Source: Planctomycetaceae bacterium UBA2972 (lineage in GTDB: Bacteria; Planctomycetota; Planctomycetia; Pirellulales; Pirellulaceae). Taken from it: 64,000 bases of DNA. The DNA is taken from contig DEAW01000136.1 of assembly GCA_002348315.1 (NCBI GenBank), forward strand, positions 1-64,000. The letters are read 5' to 3'. A program made the translations under genes and the position numbers. Below the pieces are notes generated by a model. It ran no database searches. It saw only the letters and a list, made by a program, of their open reading frames with translations, and was not told the DNA's origin. Of this stretch, positions 1 to 8,336 are shown in pieces. Every line of letters begins with the position of its first letter. Position 1 is the first letter of the stretch.

Positions 1-329
1 AGGTCGACGAGGTAGTCGAGATGTGGTTCTGCACGCGATTTGTAATTTCCGATGCATTCATAGAGCAGATAGGATCGTTTGAATCGATGGTCATTCGACT
101 TTAGCTTGGCGATCAGAATTGGCAGGATGTCATCGTACAATACGCCATCGCGGGAAAGGTGAGCGATGGCCAGTCGCTGGCGATAAGCACTTTCGTGGGT
201 AAGTTCGGATTTCCATTGAGCTTCACTGAACCAGAGGTAATCAATTGCTTAAGCAGGAATAACGTACGTGCTTGCCCAGAGCAAAACGGCCAGTTTGGCA
301 TTCAGCAATTTGCCAATAAAAAATCCCAT
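1..329 (-). pseudogene. Left-edge partial reading frame interrupted by TAA
   Basis: On the minus strand a frame stays open from 248 to the left edge and reads like a real soluble, mildly charged protein (IDYLWFSEAQWKSEL near its start, then YRQRLAIAHLSRDG and RSYLLYECIGNYK). It has no ATG. The same frame continues upstream to an ATG at 329 through a hydrophobic stretch (KLAVLLWASTYVIP) that looks like a membrane anchor or signal segment, but a TAA at 251-249 separates the two parts. Either the gene carries a nonsense mutation, or the body starts at a codon I cannot identify. The ATG at 329 also lies inside a terminator hairpin, which argues against it being a normal start. I do not recognise the family; the alternating helical pattern could be HEAT-like. 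The gene continues beyond the window. Confidence 0.4.
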
Positions 330-356
330 AGGTGTATTATGCACCAATGGGATTTT
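318..356 (-). terminator. Rho-independent terminator of the FAH-family gene
   Basis: Arms at 320-334 and 342-356 pair at 14 of 15 positions (AAAATCCCATAGGTG against CACCAATGGGATTTT). On the minus strand the hairpin is followed by a run of six T (323-318). It lies 25 bases past the stop codon of the fumarylacetoacetate hydrolase-family gene, as expected for its terminator. Confidence 0.75.
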
Positions 357-380
357 GAATATTAACAATCCTGATCGAAG

Positions 381-1184
381 TTAGGCTTCGTCGACTACGG
401 GATTTGTAAGTTGACCAATTCCTTCAATTTCAATGGTGATTTCGTCGCCATCACGAAGGAAGCGAGGAGGATCTTGAGCGAAGCCAACTCCATGAGGTGT
501 TCCGGTGAGAATCACCGTGCCTGGTTCCAGCACGGAGCTACCACTGAGGAATTCAATCAGCGTTGGAACATCAAAAATCATGTCATCCGTATTCCAGTCC
601 TGCATCACATCACCGTTGAGAATCGTCTTGATGCCCAGAGTGTTGGGATTGGTGATTTCATCGGTGGTCACTAAGGCAGGCCCTAACGGACAAAATGTAT
701 CGAATGTCTTACCACGACACCATTGGCTGCCGCCCCATTTGCTCTGCCAGTCCCGAGCACTAACATCATTCGCACACGTGTATCCAAGCACGTAGTCCAA
801 CGCGTTCTCTTTGGATACATTTTTAGCTCGCTTTCCGATTACGACTGCCAATTCACATTCATAATCTACCATCGTACTGGCCAAATGAGTCGGGACTTCA
901 ATGTTGTCTCCGGGATTCTGCACTGTGCTTGGCATCTTCATAAAGACAACCGGGTGCTCGGGCATCGCTGAGCCACCTTCTTCGGCATGCTTCTTATAAT
1001 TCAGACCGATGCAGACGATGGAATGTGGTGCGATGGGTGCCAGCAGTTTCTTGACTAATGCAGCTTCACCTGTGTCGGTAGGTGAATCAAACGGGCACCC
1101 GTCCAGGTTGGTAATGCTACCGTCATCATGTTGAACACCGTATTTAGTTTCGTCAGCATCGTTAATAAATCGTACGAGTTTCAT
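381..1184 (-). CDS. Fumarylacetoacetate hydrolase family protein
   Basis: A 267-residue cytosolic enzyme of the FAH superfamily, which hydrolyses or isomerises 2-oxo/3-keto acids (acylpyruvases, HpcE-type isomerases/decarboxylases, 2,4-diketo-3-deoxy-sugar acid hydrolases). The short N-terminal region (1-50) leads into the catalytic domain with IVCIGLNYKKHAEE (56-69). The expected metal ligands are visible as E109 and E111 in DYECELAVV and D140 in ANDVSARDWQ. The end carries the usual GDEITIEIEGIGQLTNPV. Length is typical for single-domain members. The ATG at 1184 starts directly at the conserved MKLVRF. It stands alone and ends just before a strong terminator. The exact substrate cannot be read; given the polysaccharide genes around it, a sugar-acid pathway is plausible but inferred. 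Confidence 0.88.
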   Translation of the reverse strand: MKLVRFINDADETKYGVQHDDGSITNLDGCPFDSPTDTGEAALVKKLLAPIAPHSIVCIGLNYKKHAEEGGSAMPEHPVVFMKMPSTVQNPGDNIEVPTHLASTMVDYECELAVVIGKRAKNVSKENALDYVLGYTCANDVSARDWQSKWGGSQWCRGKTFDTFCPLGPALVTTDEITNPNTLGIKTILNGDVMQDWNTDDMIFDVPTLIEFLSGSSVLEPGTVILTGTPHGVGFAQDPPRFLRDGDEITIEIEGIGQLTNPVVDEA

Positions 1185-1285
1185 AACTTTGTTTCTGCAA
1201 ATGAGCCTGAAGGAAGTAACCGAAGATCACAGCTGGTGAAGTGATCCTCACTGGTTGAGATTAGCTTATTTATACCTGATAAGAG

Positions 1286-1642
1286 ATGGGGTGTGGACTA
1301 GCTAAGAATGTCGTTAACGACATTGCCATGCACATCGGCAAGCCAATTGATAACTCCGGAGAGTTACCCGATGGCACGAAATTCGCCGGTGCCAATGAGC
1401 TCAAGCAAATACTGTTGGGAGAACAAGACAAGTTTGCTCGAAATCTCAGTGAACGTATGTTGAGTTTTGCCTTGGGACGCCAACTGCAGTACTTCGACGA
1501 AGGACCGATTCAACATCTAACCAGCACTCTGCAGGAAAACCAATTCGCTCCGCAAATCTGCATCGAAGAGATCGTTTTGACCTATCCGTTTGGAAATCAA
1601 AACAATCAAGCCATTGCCGAACAGGATGCTGTCAGCCCCTAA
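1286..1642 (+). pseudogene. Remnant of a DUF1592/DUF1588/DUF1585 planctomycete protein
   Basis: The 118-residue frame contains only the last domain of a much larger planctomycete family: KPIDNSGELPDGTKFAGANE, then a DKFARNLSERMLSFALGRQL helix pair and a short tail, which is the pattern of DUF1585. In intact proteins DUF1585 follows DUF1587, DUF1592 and DUF1588 in a secreted protein of roughly 800 residues. Here the sequence before about 1316 (residues 1-10, MGCGLAKNVV) does not match the family, and no upstream domains are found in the 100 bases up to the next gene. No signal peptide is present. I take it as the 3' stump of a deleted gene; expression as a free small protein cannot be excluded. 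Confidence 0.7.
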
Positions 1643-1688
1643 AACGGACTTGCGGGAATTGCCCAATGCGTCGACAGACGGCGAGATC

Positions 1689-1841
1689 TTAACTCGCCAC
1701 GTCATTTTCATTGGAATTACGGGCTTTTAATAATTTTGCCAATTCAGCAAAAAACTCCTCAATATCCATCCGTCCGAGTTCCAAAGGTTCAGTACTGGTG
1801 AAAAGTGAGTCGAGATCTGATTCGAGCCATCGTTGTGCCAT
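1689..1841 (-). CDS. Small acidic protein, 50 residues, unknown function
   Basis: A short reading frame begins with ATG at 1841, preceded by a strong ribosome binding site (AGGAGG, ending 7 bases before the start on the minus strand), which is uncommon in this window. The product starts MAQRWLESDLDSLF and has a predicted amphipathic helix (MDIEEFFAELAKLLKARN, 25-42) followed by a polar tail. It has no signal peptide or cysteine. I do not recognise a family. A dyad-symmetric 17-bp sequence at 1900-1916 lies 58 bases upstream, and an almost identical one lies upstream of another small gene at 34235-34399, which suggests shared control. The RBS and the spacing make this a real gene more likely than chance. 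Confidence 0.65.
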   Translation of the reverse strand: MAQRWLESDLDSLFTSTEPLELGRMDIEEFFAELAKLLKARNSNENDVAS

Positions 1842-1899
1842 GGTGAGGCCTCCTATCGTTTCGGGGTATTCCTGACTGATAGAAGTATCGCGATGGGGT

Positions 1900-1916
1900 G
1901 TGACACGTTAGGTCAC
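1900..1916. promoter_or_regulatory. Dyad operator-like site GTGAC-N7-GTCAC (copy 1)
   Basis: GTGACACGTTAGGTCAC is an inverted repeat with 5-bp arms (6 bp when the flanking T and A are counted) and a 7-bp centre. It lies 58 bases upstream of the small gene starting at 1841. A copy differing at one base of the 17 is at 34544-34560, also upstream of a small minus-strand gene. The symmetry suggests a dimeric regulator's binding site; an alternative is part of a promoter used by a special sigma factor. The arms resemble CRP half-sites but the spacing is wrong for CRP. Confidence 0.55.
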
Positions 1917-2033
1917 ACTGGCAACCGTTTTTTGAAAATGGTTAAAAAAATAATCCTATCGACTGAAAGCACTCGGTTATCGCTTTTTGTTAAACCAAGC
2001 CGGGCAGGTTGACGGGCAATCTCAATCGCTGCT

Positions 2034-3539
2034 CTACTTTGCGTCTTTGATGGCCAGATTGAGCACTTTCCCATGTTCGTCGCGATGTATGAAAGCCAAA
2101 CGAGCGACACCATCGACCGTAGGGATACTGACAACCTGTAAGAATCCACCGGAAGCAGGGTCTTGTAGATAGTGTTGTTTGATATGGCCTTCCGGATCCG
2201 TACTCTCTGCTTCTCCGGACTTTCTCCCGGGGCGACTATTGGCATCCACCAACGCTCCGGAGGAAAATTCCTCCACACCGGTTGGGTCTTCGGCATGATA
2301 CTGCCAGTGCCGGTCCCCACAAATCAGGTAGAAGTTCTCGTCGATCAGCCCTTCGCTTTCCAGAAAGTCAAAGAAGACTTTGCGTTCATGACGAAAGCCA
2401 TTGAAGTTGGTGTGATTATCAAACTTCCGCTTATCATCAGGTCCGATCATTGGCGTTGGAGAAACCATAATCTTGAAAGTCGCATCGCTTTGCTTCAAGG
2501 TCTCCATCAGCCACTGCCGTTGTTCTAAGCCCCAGATTGTTTTTTCCGGCCCGTCTTCCATCGCATTATCGGACCGATGAATTCGCCCTTCGACAAACCA
2601 AATCTGTAGATCTTTGGACACGCGCACTGTCCGATACGTCTTCGTCTTTTGGTCACCCATAGCAGCATACGGTAACTGCTCGTACATCATACGCACTGCC
2701 ATCTCGACGCTCGGCATGTGATCTCCCGAGTTATCACCATCGTCAATACGATAATCGTGATCATCTACTTCCCAGTAGGTGGGGACATGCGCAAACAGCT
2801 CACGATACCGTGGTTGTACCCATTGCTCGTGCCACTTTTGCCGCATCTGTTCAATCGTCTCTGCTCGTGGATCTTTCGGTGTATCGTAATAGACGTTATC
2901 ACCTGTACCAACGAAGAAGTTGGGATGTAATTTGCTGATGCTTGCCAGCGCCGGATATCCCAAATGCTTGTCTCGCCCCCGATAAGGTTGAGGCAGTTCG
3001 GTGTTGTTATGTTCGAGGTGAATCTTGCGGTCAATTCGGTTATCGCCGTGGAATTTGGCATAGTTCATACCGGTGACGACCACAAAGGAAACCGGAAACT
3101 CATTGTCTTTTCCCGGATGGGTGACAAATCGACCGGTTGGTCCTTCCCGGAGTGAATTTGCATCGTTGCCTATACGAGTTCTGATCAGATACGGTGTATA
3201 AGGCGTCAGGTCTTTAAAAATCACTCGGGCAATAAAATCGTATTGAGCCTCCGCTTTGACTACCGTTGTTTGAACCGCTTGTTGACTAAGCGTTTTTCGC
3301 AGTCCTCCGTTCATCTCATAGACAGAGAATTCAACGATGCCAGGGTGTCCGGCGACATCACCATCCACAAGTTCATCAGTTGCAGTGAGCCGAACCTGAG
3401 CATGAATACTGGTGGATGTTAATTCGCCCATCATGATGCCTTGTCCAGCCAGTGGAGCCTGTTTGGAAGGTCGGGCGGTAGCAGCGTTCAGACAAACGGT
3501 GGTCGCTAAACAGAAAGCCAGTACAAATTGTTTAGTCAT
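2034..3539 (-). CDS. PhoD-like alkaline phosphatase / metallophosphatase, secreted
   Basis: A 501-residue phosphatase of the PhoD/alkaline phosphatase D type, expected to act outside the cytoplasm on phosphate mono- or diesters. The start at 3539 is chosen because it opens with a signal peptide (MTKQFVLAFCLATTVCLNA); the frame runs on to 3887 but that part has no signal and overlaps the gene on the other strand. A fibronectin-like N-terminal region (about 30-140) precedes the metallophosphatase domain with VGTGDNVYYD, WEVDDHDYRIDD and ICGDRHWQYH, which match the metal-binding blocks of PhoD. The C-terminal part (SFSPD-like region to SIPTVDGVARLAF) completes the domain. Divergent from the DNA methyltransferase at 3644. 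Substrate not determined. Confidence 0.82.
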   Translation of the reverse strand: MTKQFVLAFCLATTVCLNAATARPSKQAPLAGQGIMMGELTSTSIHAQVRLTATDELVDGDVAGHPGIVEFSVYEMNGGLRKTLSQQAVQTTVVKAEAQYDFIARVIFKDLTPYTPYLIRTRIGNDANSLREGPTGRFVTHPGKDNEFPVSFVVVTGMNYAKFHGDNRIDRKIHLEHNNTELPQPYRGRDKHLGYPALASISKLHPNFFVGTGDNVYYDTPKDPRAETIEQMRQKWHEQWVQPRYRELFAHVPTYWEVDDHDYRIDDGDNSGDHMPSVEMAVRMMYEQLPYAAMGDQKTKTYRTVRVSKDLQIWFVEGRIHRSDNAMEDGPEKTIWGLEQRQWLMETLKQSDATFKIMVSPTPMIGPDDKRKFDNHTNFNGFRHERKVFFDFLESEGLIDENFYLICGDRHWQYHAEDPTGVEEFSSGALVDANSRPGRKSGEAESTDPEGHIKQHYLQDPASGGFLQVVSIPTVDGVARLAFIHRDEHGKVLNLAIKDAK

Positions 3540-3643
3540 TGTTGATACTCCAGCGGTTGGGAACTCAAATTCAGTCCTTACAATATAAAGCAGTCCGCAG
3601 AACAATAAACCATTTACAGGTAAAACAATAAACGACCGCCTCG

Positions 3644-4597
3644 ATGACTCCACCTGCTTCTCAACGCAAAACCCGTAAGCGAGCTCCCCGAAACAGGACG
3701 CTGACGATTTCACGTGCCGATCGTAAACGATTGTTACCTCGGTTGTTGACTGCACTGCCGAAACGACGTCGTTCCAAACCGGTGACTGGCATTGCCTGTG
3801 GCGAGTTTCAGCAATGGATTCCCTTTTTGCCATTGGAGTCCGTCGATCTATTAATACTGGATCCACCCTATAATCTGACCAAGTCATTCGGCGCCTTGAA
3901 ATTCAAAGCCCGTGGAGAATCCGACTATTCGCATTGGCTTGACCAGGTCATTGGCTCGCTGGTCCCATTACTCAAACCGACAGCTTCTATCTACATCTGT
4001 GGAGACTGGCGAACGTCACTGTCGATCGTCGATGTCGCGCGCAAATATTTCCATGTCAGGAACAGGATTACCTGGGAAAGAGAAAAGGGGCGTGGCGCCC
4101 GGAAGAACTGGAAGAACGCTCATGAAGATATTTGGTTTTGCACCCTAACCGGGAAATTCAAATTCTATGTCGACCGAATCAAACAACGACGACAAGTGGT
4201 GGCGCCCTACCGCCGTGAAGACGGTTCACCGAAAGACTGGGACGAGAGTAGTCATGGTAATTATCGAGATACCTACCCCTCAAACTTTCTGAACGATCTG
4301 TCTGTTCCTTTTTGGTCGATGCCGGAAAACACGGATCACCCAACTCAAAAACCGGAAAAGCTATTAGCTCGATTGCTACTGGCAAGTTCCGATGAAGGCG
4401 ATTTTGTATTAGACCCCTTCGGAGGTAGTGGCACGACAGCTGCTGTTGCTGCCAAGCTTAATCGCCAGTGCCTGTCCATCGACCTCAATCAGCAATACTG
4501 TCTGTGGGCTCTCAAACGACTGGAAACTGCCAAGCGGGATCCATCGATTCAGGGTTATTCAGACGGAGTGTTCTGGCAACGCAACTCAGGAAAGTAA
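3644..4597 (+). CDS. Orphan site-specific DNA methyltransferase (N4-cytosine/N6-adenine, beta type)
   Basis: A 317-residue amino-methyltransferase. The catalytic motif IV is DPPY (73-76, LLILDPPYNLTKSFG) and precedes the SAM-binding motif I (about 255-266, VLDPFGGSGTTAAV), the order of beta-class enzymes; HPTQKPEKL before motif I is the usual motif X. The first 48 residues are rich in Arg and Lys and may help DNA binding. No restriction endonuclease or specificity subunit lies nearby, so it is an orphan methyltransferase whose role is more likely epigenetic or replication-linked than restriction. It is followed after 14 bases by the DUF1653 gene. The recognition site cannot be read from sequence. 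Confidence 0.85.
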   Translation: MTPPASQRKTRKRAPRNRTLTISRADRKRLLPRLLTALPKRRRSKPVTGIACGEFQQWIPFLPLESVDLLILDPPYNLTKSFGALKFKARGESDYSHWLDQVIGSLVPLLKPTASIYICGDWRTSLSIVDVARKYFHVRNRITWEREKGRGARKNWKNAHEDIWFCTLTGKFKFYVDRIKQRRQVVAPYRREDGSPKDWDESSHGNYRDTYPSNFLNDLSVPFWSMPENTDHPTQKPEKLLARLLLASSDEGDFVLDPFGGSGTTAAVAAKLNRQCLSIDLNQQYCLWALKRLETAKRDPSIQGYSDGVFWQRNSGK

Positions 4598-4611
4598 CAG
4601 AGAACATCACC

Positions 4612-4848
4612 ATGCAAACGGAATTCAAGACCGGCCGATATCGCCACTATAAGAACAAAGACTATACCGTGCTGGATATCGCTTTTCATAGTGAAACCGA
4701 AGAACGGATGGTACTCTATCGTCAGGAGTATGGTGATCGCAATCTTTGGGTGCGTCCCTATGAAATGTTCTTTGAACAAGTCGAAGTCGACGGAGTATCC
4801 GTACCTCGTTTTGCGTATGTCGGTCCGTTAGAAGATATTCAGGATTAA
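4612..4848 (+). CDS. DUF1653 domain protein
   Basis: A 78-residue protein that is almost entirely one DUF1653 domain: TGRYRHYKNKDYTVLDIAFHS near the start, then ERMVLYRQEYGDRNLWVRPYEMFFEQV and VPRFAYVG at the end. DUF1653 proteins are small, cytosolic and of unknown function. The ATG at 4612 is chosen because it places the domain at the N-terminus; a longer frame begins inside the methyltransferase gene. The stop is 5 bases before the next gene, so 3644-5381 may be one transcript. Confidence 0.8.
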   Translation: MQTEFKTGRYRHYKNKDYTVLDIAFHSETEERMVLYRQEYGDRNLWVRPYEMFFEQVEVDGVSVPRFAYVGPLEDIQD

Positions 4849-4853
4849 GTCAA

Positions 4854-5381
4854 ATGTCGCAATTCGCAAACGAATATGACCTGGTCGATGGCTTGCAAAT
4901 GCATTCAGAAAATCCTGAGCACTTTCATATCCCGCATCGCCTGATGAAAAAGTATTTGGGAGTGGGGCAGTTTGTGGAGTTGCGGATCGATTCGCCACGA
5001 TTTTCCACTCATCCGGATGCCCCCGAAGCATGCAATTGTCCGGTTTGTAACGGAGAAGCCACCAAACCAATCATTGGACATCCGTTTCCTTTGACATTGA
5101 TCAATATCGAGCCCGATCCTGTACCGTCTCGCGGATGGGGTGAAGACTTCTGGGTCGAAGTCGTCGAACGTGATGGCAATCGATTGAAGGGCAGGGTGGA
5201 TAATCGACTGCATGAAACCAAATTACATGAAATCGAATTTAACTCCGTGATCGACTTTCAAATGGATCATGTATTGGCAATCCATCCAATCCATCGCGAA
5301 GCGTTAGTACTCAGTATGAATGCAGATGAAGTCAAGGAATTTTCCATTTGGCTTGGTACGCTCCGGGGAGACGACGCTTAA
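4854..5381 (+). CDS. Hypothetical protein with CxCxxC motif
   Basis: A 175-residue cytosolic protein without signal peptide. It carries a cysteine cluster ACNCPVCNG (C60, C62, C65) that could bind zinc, followed by a beta-rich segment (LTLINIEPDP, FWVEVVERDGNRLKGRVDN) reminiscent of small SH3-like or DUF2314-like folds, and HEIEFNSVIDFQMDHVLAI. I do not recognise the family with confidence. It starts 5 bases after the DUF1653 gene and is probably cotranscribed with it. Confidence 0.65.
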   Translation: MSQFANEYDLVDGLQMHSENPEHFHIPHRLMKKYLGVGQFVELRIDSPRFSTHPDAPEACNCPVCNGEATKPIIGHPFPLTLINIEPDPVPSRGWGEDFWVEVVERDGNRLKGRVDNRLHETKLHEIEFNSVIDFQMDHVLAIHPIHREALVLSMNADEVKEFSIWLGTLRGDDA

Positions 5382-5539
5382 GTGTGTTTTCTGACGCTGG
5401 CTACAACCCCGGCCATGGCTTAAATTTCTGTGGTCTACCCGAATGCCAGAATGGACATTAAACTAGAGTTTCAGGAGCCTGCCAGCGGAGCAGTGAACCT
5501 GCTGTATTACCGCACATCCCCATTTCTCATCCAAATTCC

Positions 5540-8293
5540 ATGTCTCAGTCCACCTTTGAAACGCTTAGTCATGAAGTAGACCAGCTTGGTCGACTGATCG
5601 GGGACGTTATCCGGGAGATGGCCGGAGATGATGGATTTGAATTAGTCGAAAAAGTGCGGAAGATGATTCGTGAATTGCGTCATGGCAATCGTGATCGTGA
5701 AGAAGAACTGGATTTGATTATTGCGGGAGTAGACAAGCAGCAGATCATCACGCTCACTCGAGCCTTCACGATTTTCCTTGAGTTATCCAACTTAGCTGAA
5801 GATCGTCAACGTGTACGAGTACTGTTTGACCGCAAACGAGATACTTATCCCGAACCGGCCCGGGAGACAATTCGCTCGATCATAAAGCGATTTCACGATG
5901 CCGGTTATTCGGATCAGCAGGTTCAGCAGTATGTGAATAACGCTCGAGTGGAACTGGTGCTGACAGCGCACCCCACTGAAGCCAAACGTAGATCGATTCG
6001 ACGACTACTGAACGACCTGCGGAAGTTACTTGACCGTCAGGATGAACCGGATTTACTGCCTTCCCAACGCGATCGCATTCCCAGCGAAGTAAAAGCTCAG
6101 TTGAGAAAACTTTGGCAGACTGATTTCATTCGTTCCAGACGTCCTACCGTTCTGCAGGAAGTCCAACGTGGTCTCGCCTATAAGGATGTACTTTGGGATA
6201 TCGTCCCACGCGTTGCCAATGACCTGCGACAGGCATTGAATGATTACTATCCTAATGTCAAGAAGACAAACCCCTTGTTTATCTATGGCTCCTGGATTGG
6301 TGGAGATCGGGACGGAAACCCATTTGTAACACCTGACGTGACGGAACAGACGTTCAAGTGGTTACGTGAAGCCGCGTTGGAAACTCACCTCGGACAGTGT
6401 GAAAATCTGGGGCGGTCATTATGTATCTCCGATAAGCATACTGAGTCAGGGAAGATGATTCTGGATTCGGTGGCAAATGCGAAAGAGCGTTGGCCGGAAT
6501 TAGAATCATTGCTGCAACGAGTTCCTCCTCGTGAATCCTATCGCCAGTGGATTCGAGTGATTTACTGGAGACTTTCTCAGACCGCCACCTTGAAGATGAC
6601 CGACCGAGTGGCAGATATTCCGGGAGCCTATATGTCGGCTGCCGAATTGCATAGTGATGTAACGCTCATACGTAATAGTCTGCGATCAACTGGTAATGCA
6701 ATTATTGCCGAAAAAGAAGTTCAGCCATGGTTGGATCAGATCAGAATCTTTGGCTTCCATATGATGCATCTGGATGTTCGGCAGGATTCCAGCGTTTATG
6801 CAGAAGTCATGAACGATATCTGGAAAGCTACCGGTCAGCATGACTCGCCGGAAACTCTGGACGAAACTCAAAAACAAGCACTCCTGCTCGAAACAATGGG
6901 CAGTGCCATTGATGTTGATGCGGCCGCTTTAGGGGATAGCACCAATCAAACACTCGAGTTATTCACGCTGCTGCGGCGTACTGCCCGAGTCTTTGGAATG
7001 GCTGCCCTCGGTGGGCATGTGGTCAGTATGACGCGCACACCGAGTGATCTGTTAACCGTGCTTTGGCTCTGGAAATGGTCCGAGTCAGTGGATGGTGGCG
7101 ATGAACAGGACGGCCTCAGTCAATTACCGTTAGTACCATTATTCGAGACGATTAATGATCTCAGAAATTCAGATGACACTTTAACGAGTCTGTTAAGTAA
7201 CGACGTCTATCGTGACTACTTAAAACAGCAAGGTGATAACCAGACAGTGATGATCGGTTACAGCGACAGCACGAAAGATGGTGGTTATCTGGCCGGCCAG
7301 TGGGGGCTGTTCAATTCGCAATCGCGAATGGCGCAAGTGGCCGAGCAATTTGGGATCAATTTAACGTTCTTTCACGGGCGTGGTGGCTCCTTAGGTCGAG
7401 GCGGCGGGCCTGCTGCTAAATCCGTGCTATCATTGCCTCAGGATTCCTTTAGTGGCACGTTACGGTTAACCGAACAGGGCGAGATTTTATCAGACCGCTA
7501 CGACAATCCTCATATTGCCAGTCGGCATCTCGAGCAGTTGGCCTGGGCTGTGCTGTCAAAGATTTCAGATGATTCAGCAGTTGTTTCAGAGCCATGGCGT
7601 GAGACCATTCAGGAATTGGCCGATCTGTCTCGAGTGGGGTATCGCAGTTTAGTAGATCACCCCGGGTTTCCGGACTTTTATCGTCATGTCACTCCGATTA
7701 ATGCCATCGAGAAACTGCCAATTGGATCACGACCATCGAAACGTCGGCAGGGTGATAAAGTGGAGAACCTCCGAGCAATACCCTGGGTGTTTTCGTGGAC
7801 ACAATGTCGATGTCTGATCCCGGCCTGGTTTGGTATTGGTACTGCTTGTAAGCAATTCATCGATGCCGGGAAAATTGAAACGCTCAGGAAGATGTATGAA
7901 GAATGGACATTCTTCAAAGCGATTGTTGATAATGCGGCATTGGCTTTGGCTAAAACCAACATGCCTGTCTTTAGCCGCTATGCTCAGTTAGGCGCCCAGC
8001 TTGAAGGTGGGAGCGAATTGATTGAATTGATCAATTTAGAATATGAAAATACACTCCAAGCCATCTTAACGCTCACAGATTCAGAACAATTGCTCGACAA
8101 AGTAAGTTGGTTGCAACGATCCATTCAGGTTCGCAACGGATATGTAGGACCACTCAATCTGTTGCAAATTGAGTTAATGAAACGGTCCGCCGAAGCCTCA
8201 GAAAATGACAGCCCGGATTTTCTGTCGGACCTGGAGTATCAGACGCAGTTGACGATTAAGGGAGTGTCGACCGGTATGCGGGGCACTGGATAG
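5540..8293 (+). CDS. ppc: Phosphoenolpyruvate carboxylase
   Basis: A 917-residue cytosolic enzyme that adds bicarbonate to phosphoenolpyruvate to form oxaloacetate and so refills the TCA cycle. All diagnostic blocks are present: VLTAHPTEAKRRS with the catalytic histidine (about 144), GSWIGGDRDGNPFVT, GYSDSTKDGGYLAGQW, the flexible loop FFHGRGGSLGRGGGP, and the C-terminal GMRGTG (usually GMRNTG) that forms part of the inhibitor site. Length matches the bacterial family. The ATG at 5540 gives a typical N-terminus. The 158 bases before it contain no other gene and probably hold the promoter. It is monocistronic, with a convergent gene after it. Confidence 0.97.
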   Translation: MSQSTFETLSHEVDQLGRLIGDVIREMAGDDGFELVEKVRKMIRELRHGNRDREEELDLIIAGVDKQQIITLTRAFTIFLELSNLAEDRQRVRVLFDRKRDTYPEPARETIRSIIKRFHDAGYSDQQVQQYVNNARVELVLTAHPTEAKRRSIRRLLNDLRKLLDRQDEPDLLPSQRDRIPSEVKAQLRKLWQTDFIRSRRPTVLQEVQRGLAYKDVLWDIVPRVANDLRQALNDYYPNVKKTNPLFIYGSWIGGDRDGNPFVTPDVTEQTFKWLREAALETHLGQCENLGRSLCISDKHTESGKMILDSVANAKERWPELESLLQRVPPRESYRQWIRVIYWRLSQTATLKMTDRVADIPGAYMSAAELHSDVTLIRNSLRSTGNAIIAEKEVQPWLDQIRIFGFHMMHLDVRQDSSVYAEVMNDIWKATGQHDSPETLDETQKQALLLETMGSAIDVDAAALGDSTNQTLELFTLLRRTARVFGMAALGGHVVSMTRTPSDLLTVLWLWKWSESVDGGDEQDGLSQLPLVPLFETINDLRNSDDTLTSLLSNDVYRDYLKQQGDNQTVMIGYSDSTKDGGYLAGQWGLFNSQSRMAQVAEQFGINLTFFHGRGGSLGRGGGPAAKSVLSLPQDSFSGTLRLTEQGEILSDRYDNPHIASRHLEQLAWAVLSKISDDSAVVSEPWRETIQELADLSRVGYRSLVDHPGFPDFYRHVTPINAIEKLPIGSRPSKRRQGDKVENLRAIPWVFSWTQCRCLIPAWFGIGTACKQFIDAGKIETLRKMYEEWTFFKAIVDNAALALAKTNMPVFSRYAQLGAQLEGGSELIELINLEYENTLQAILTLTDSEQLLDKVSWLQRSIQVRNGYVGPLNLLQIELMKRSAEASENDSPDFLSDLEYQTQLTIKGVSTGMRGTG

Positions 8294-8336
8294 TAAATGG
8301 CGGGATTCACACGGAATCTTAATATCGTTCGATGTG

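Noticed and set aside
1900..1916. Reading the dyad as a CRP site
   Set aside because: CRP boxes have TGTGA-N6-TCACA; here the spacer between those half-sites is 9 bases.
3540..3887. Upstream extension of the PhoD-like frame by 116 codons
   Set aside because: The extension has no domain, overlaps the methyltransferase gene on the other strand, and the ATG at 3539 starts a clear signal peptide.
5382..5539. Possible gene in the 158-base gap before ppc
   Set aside because: No frame of useful length with a start and RBS; more likely the ppc promoter region.
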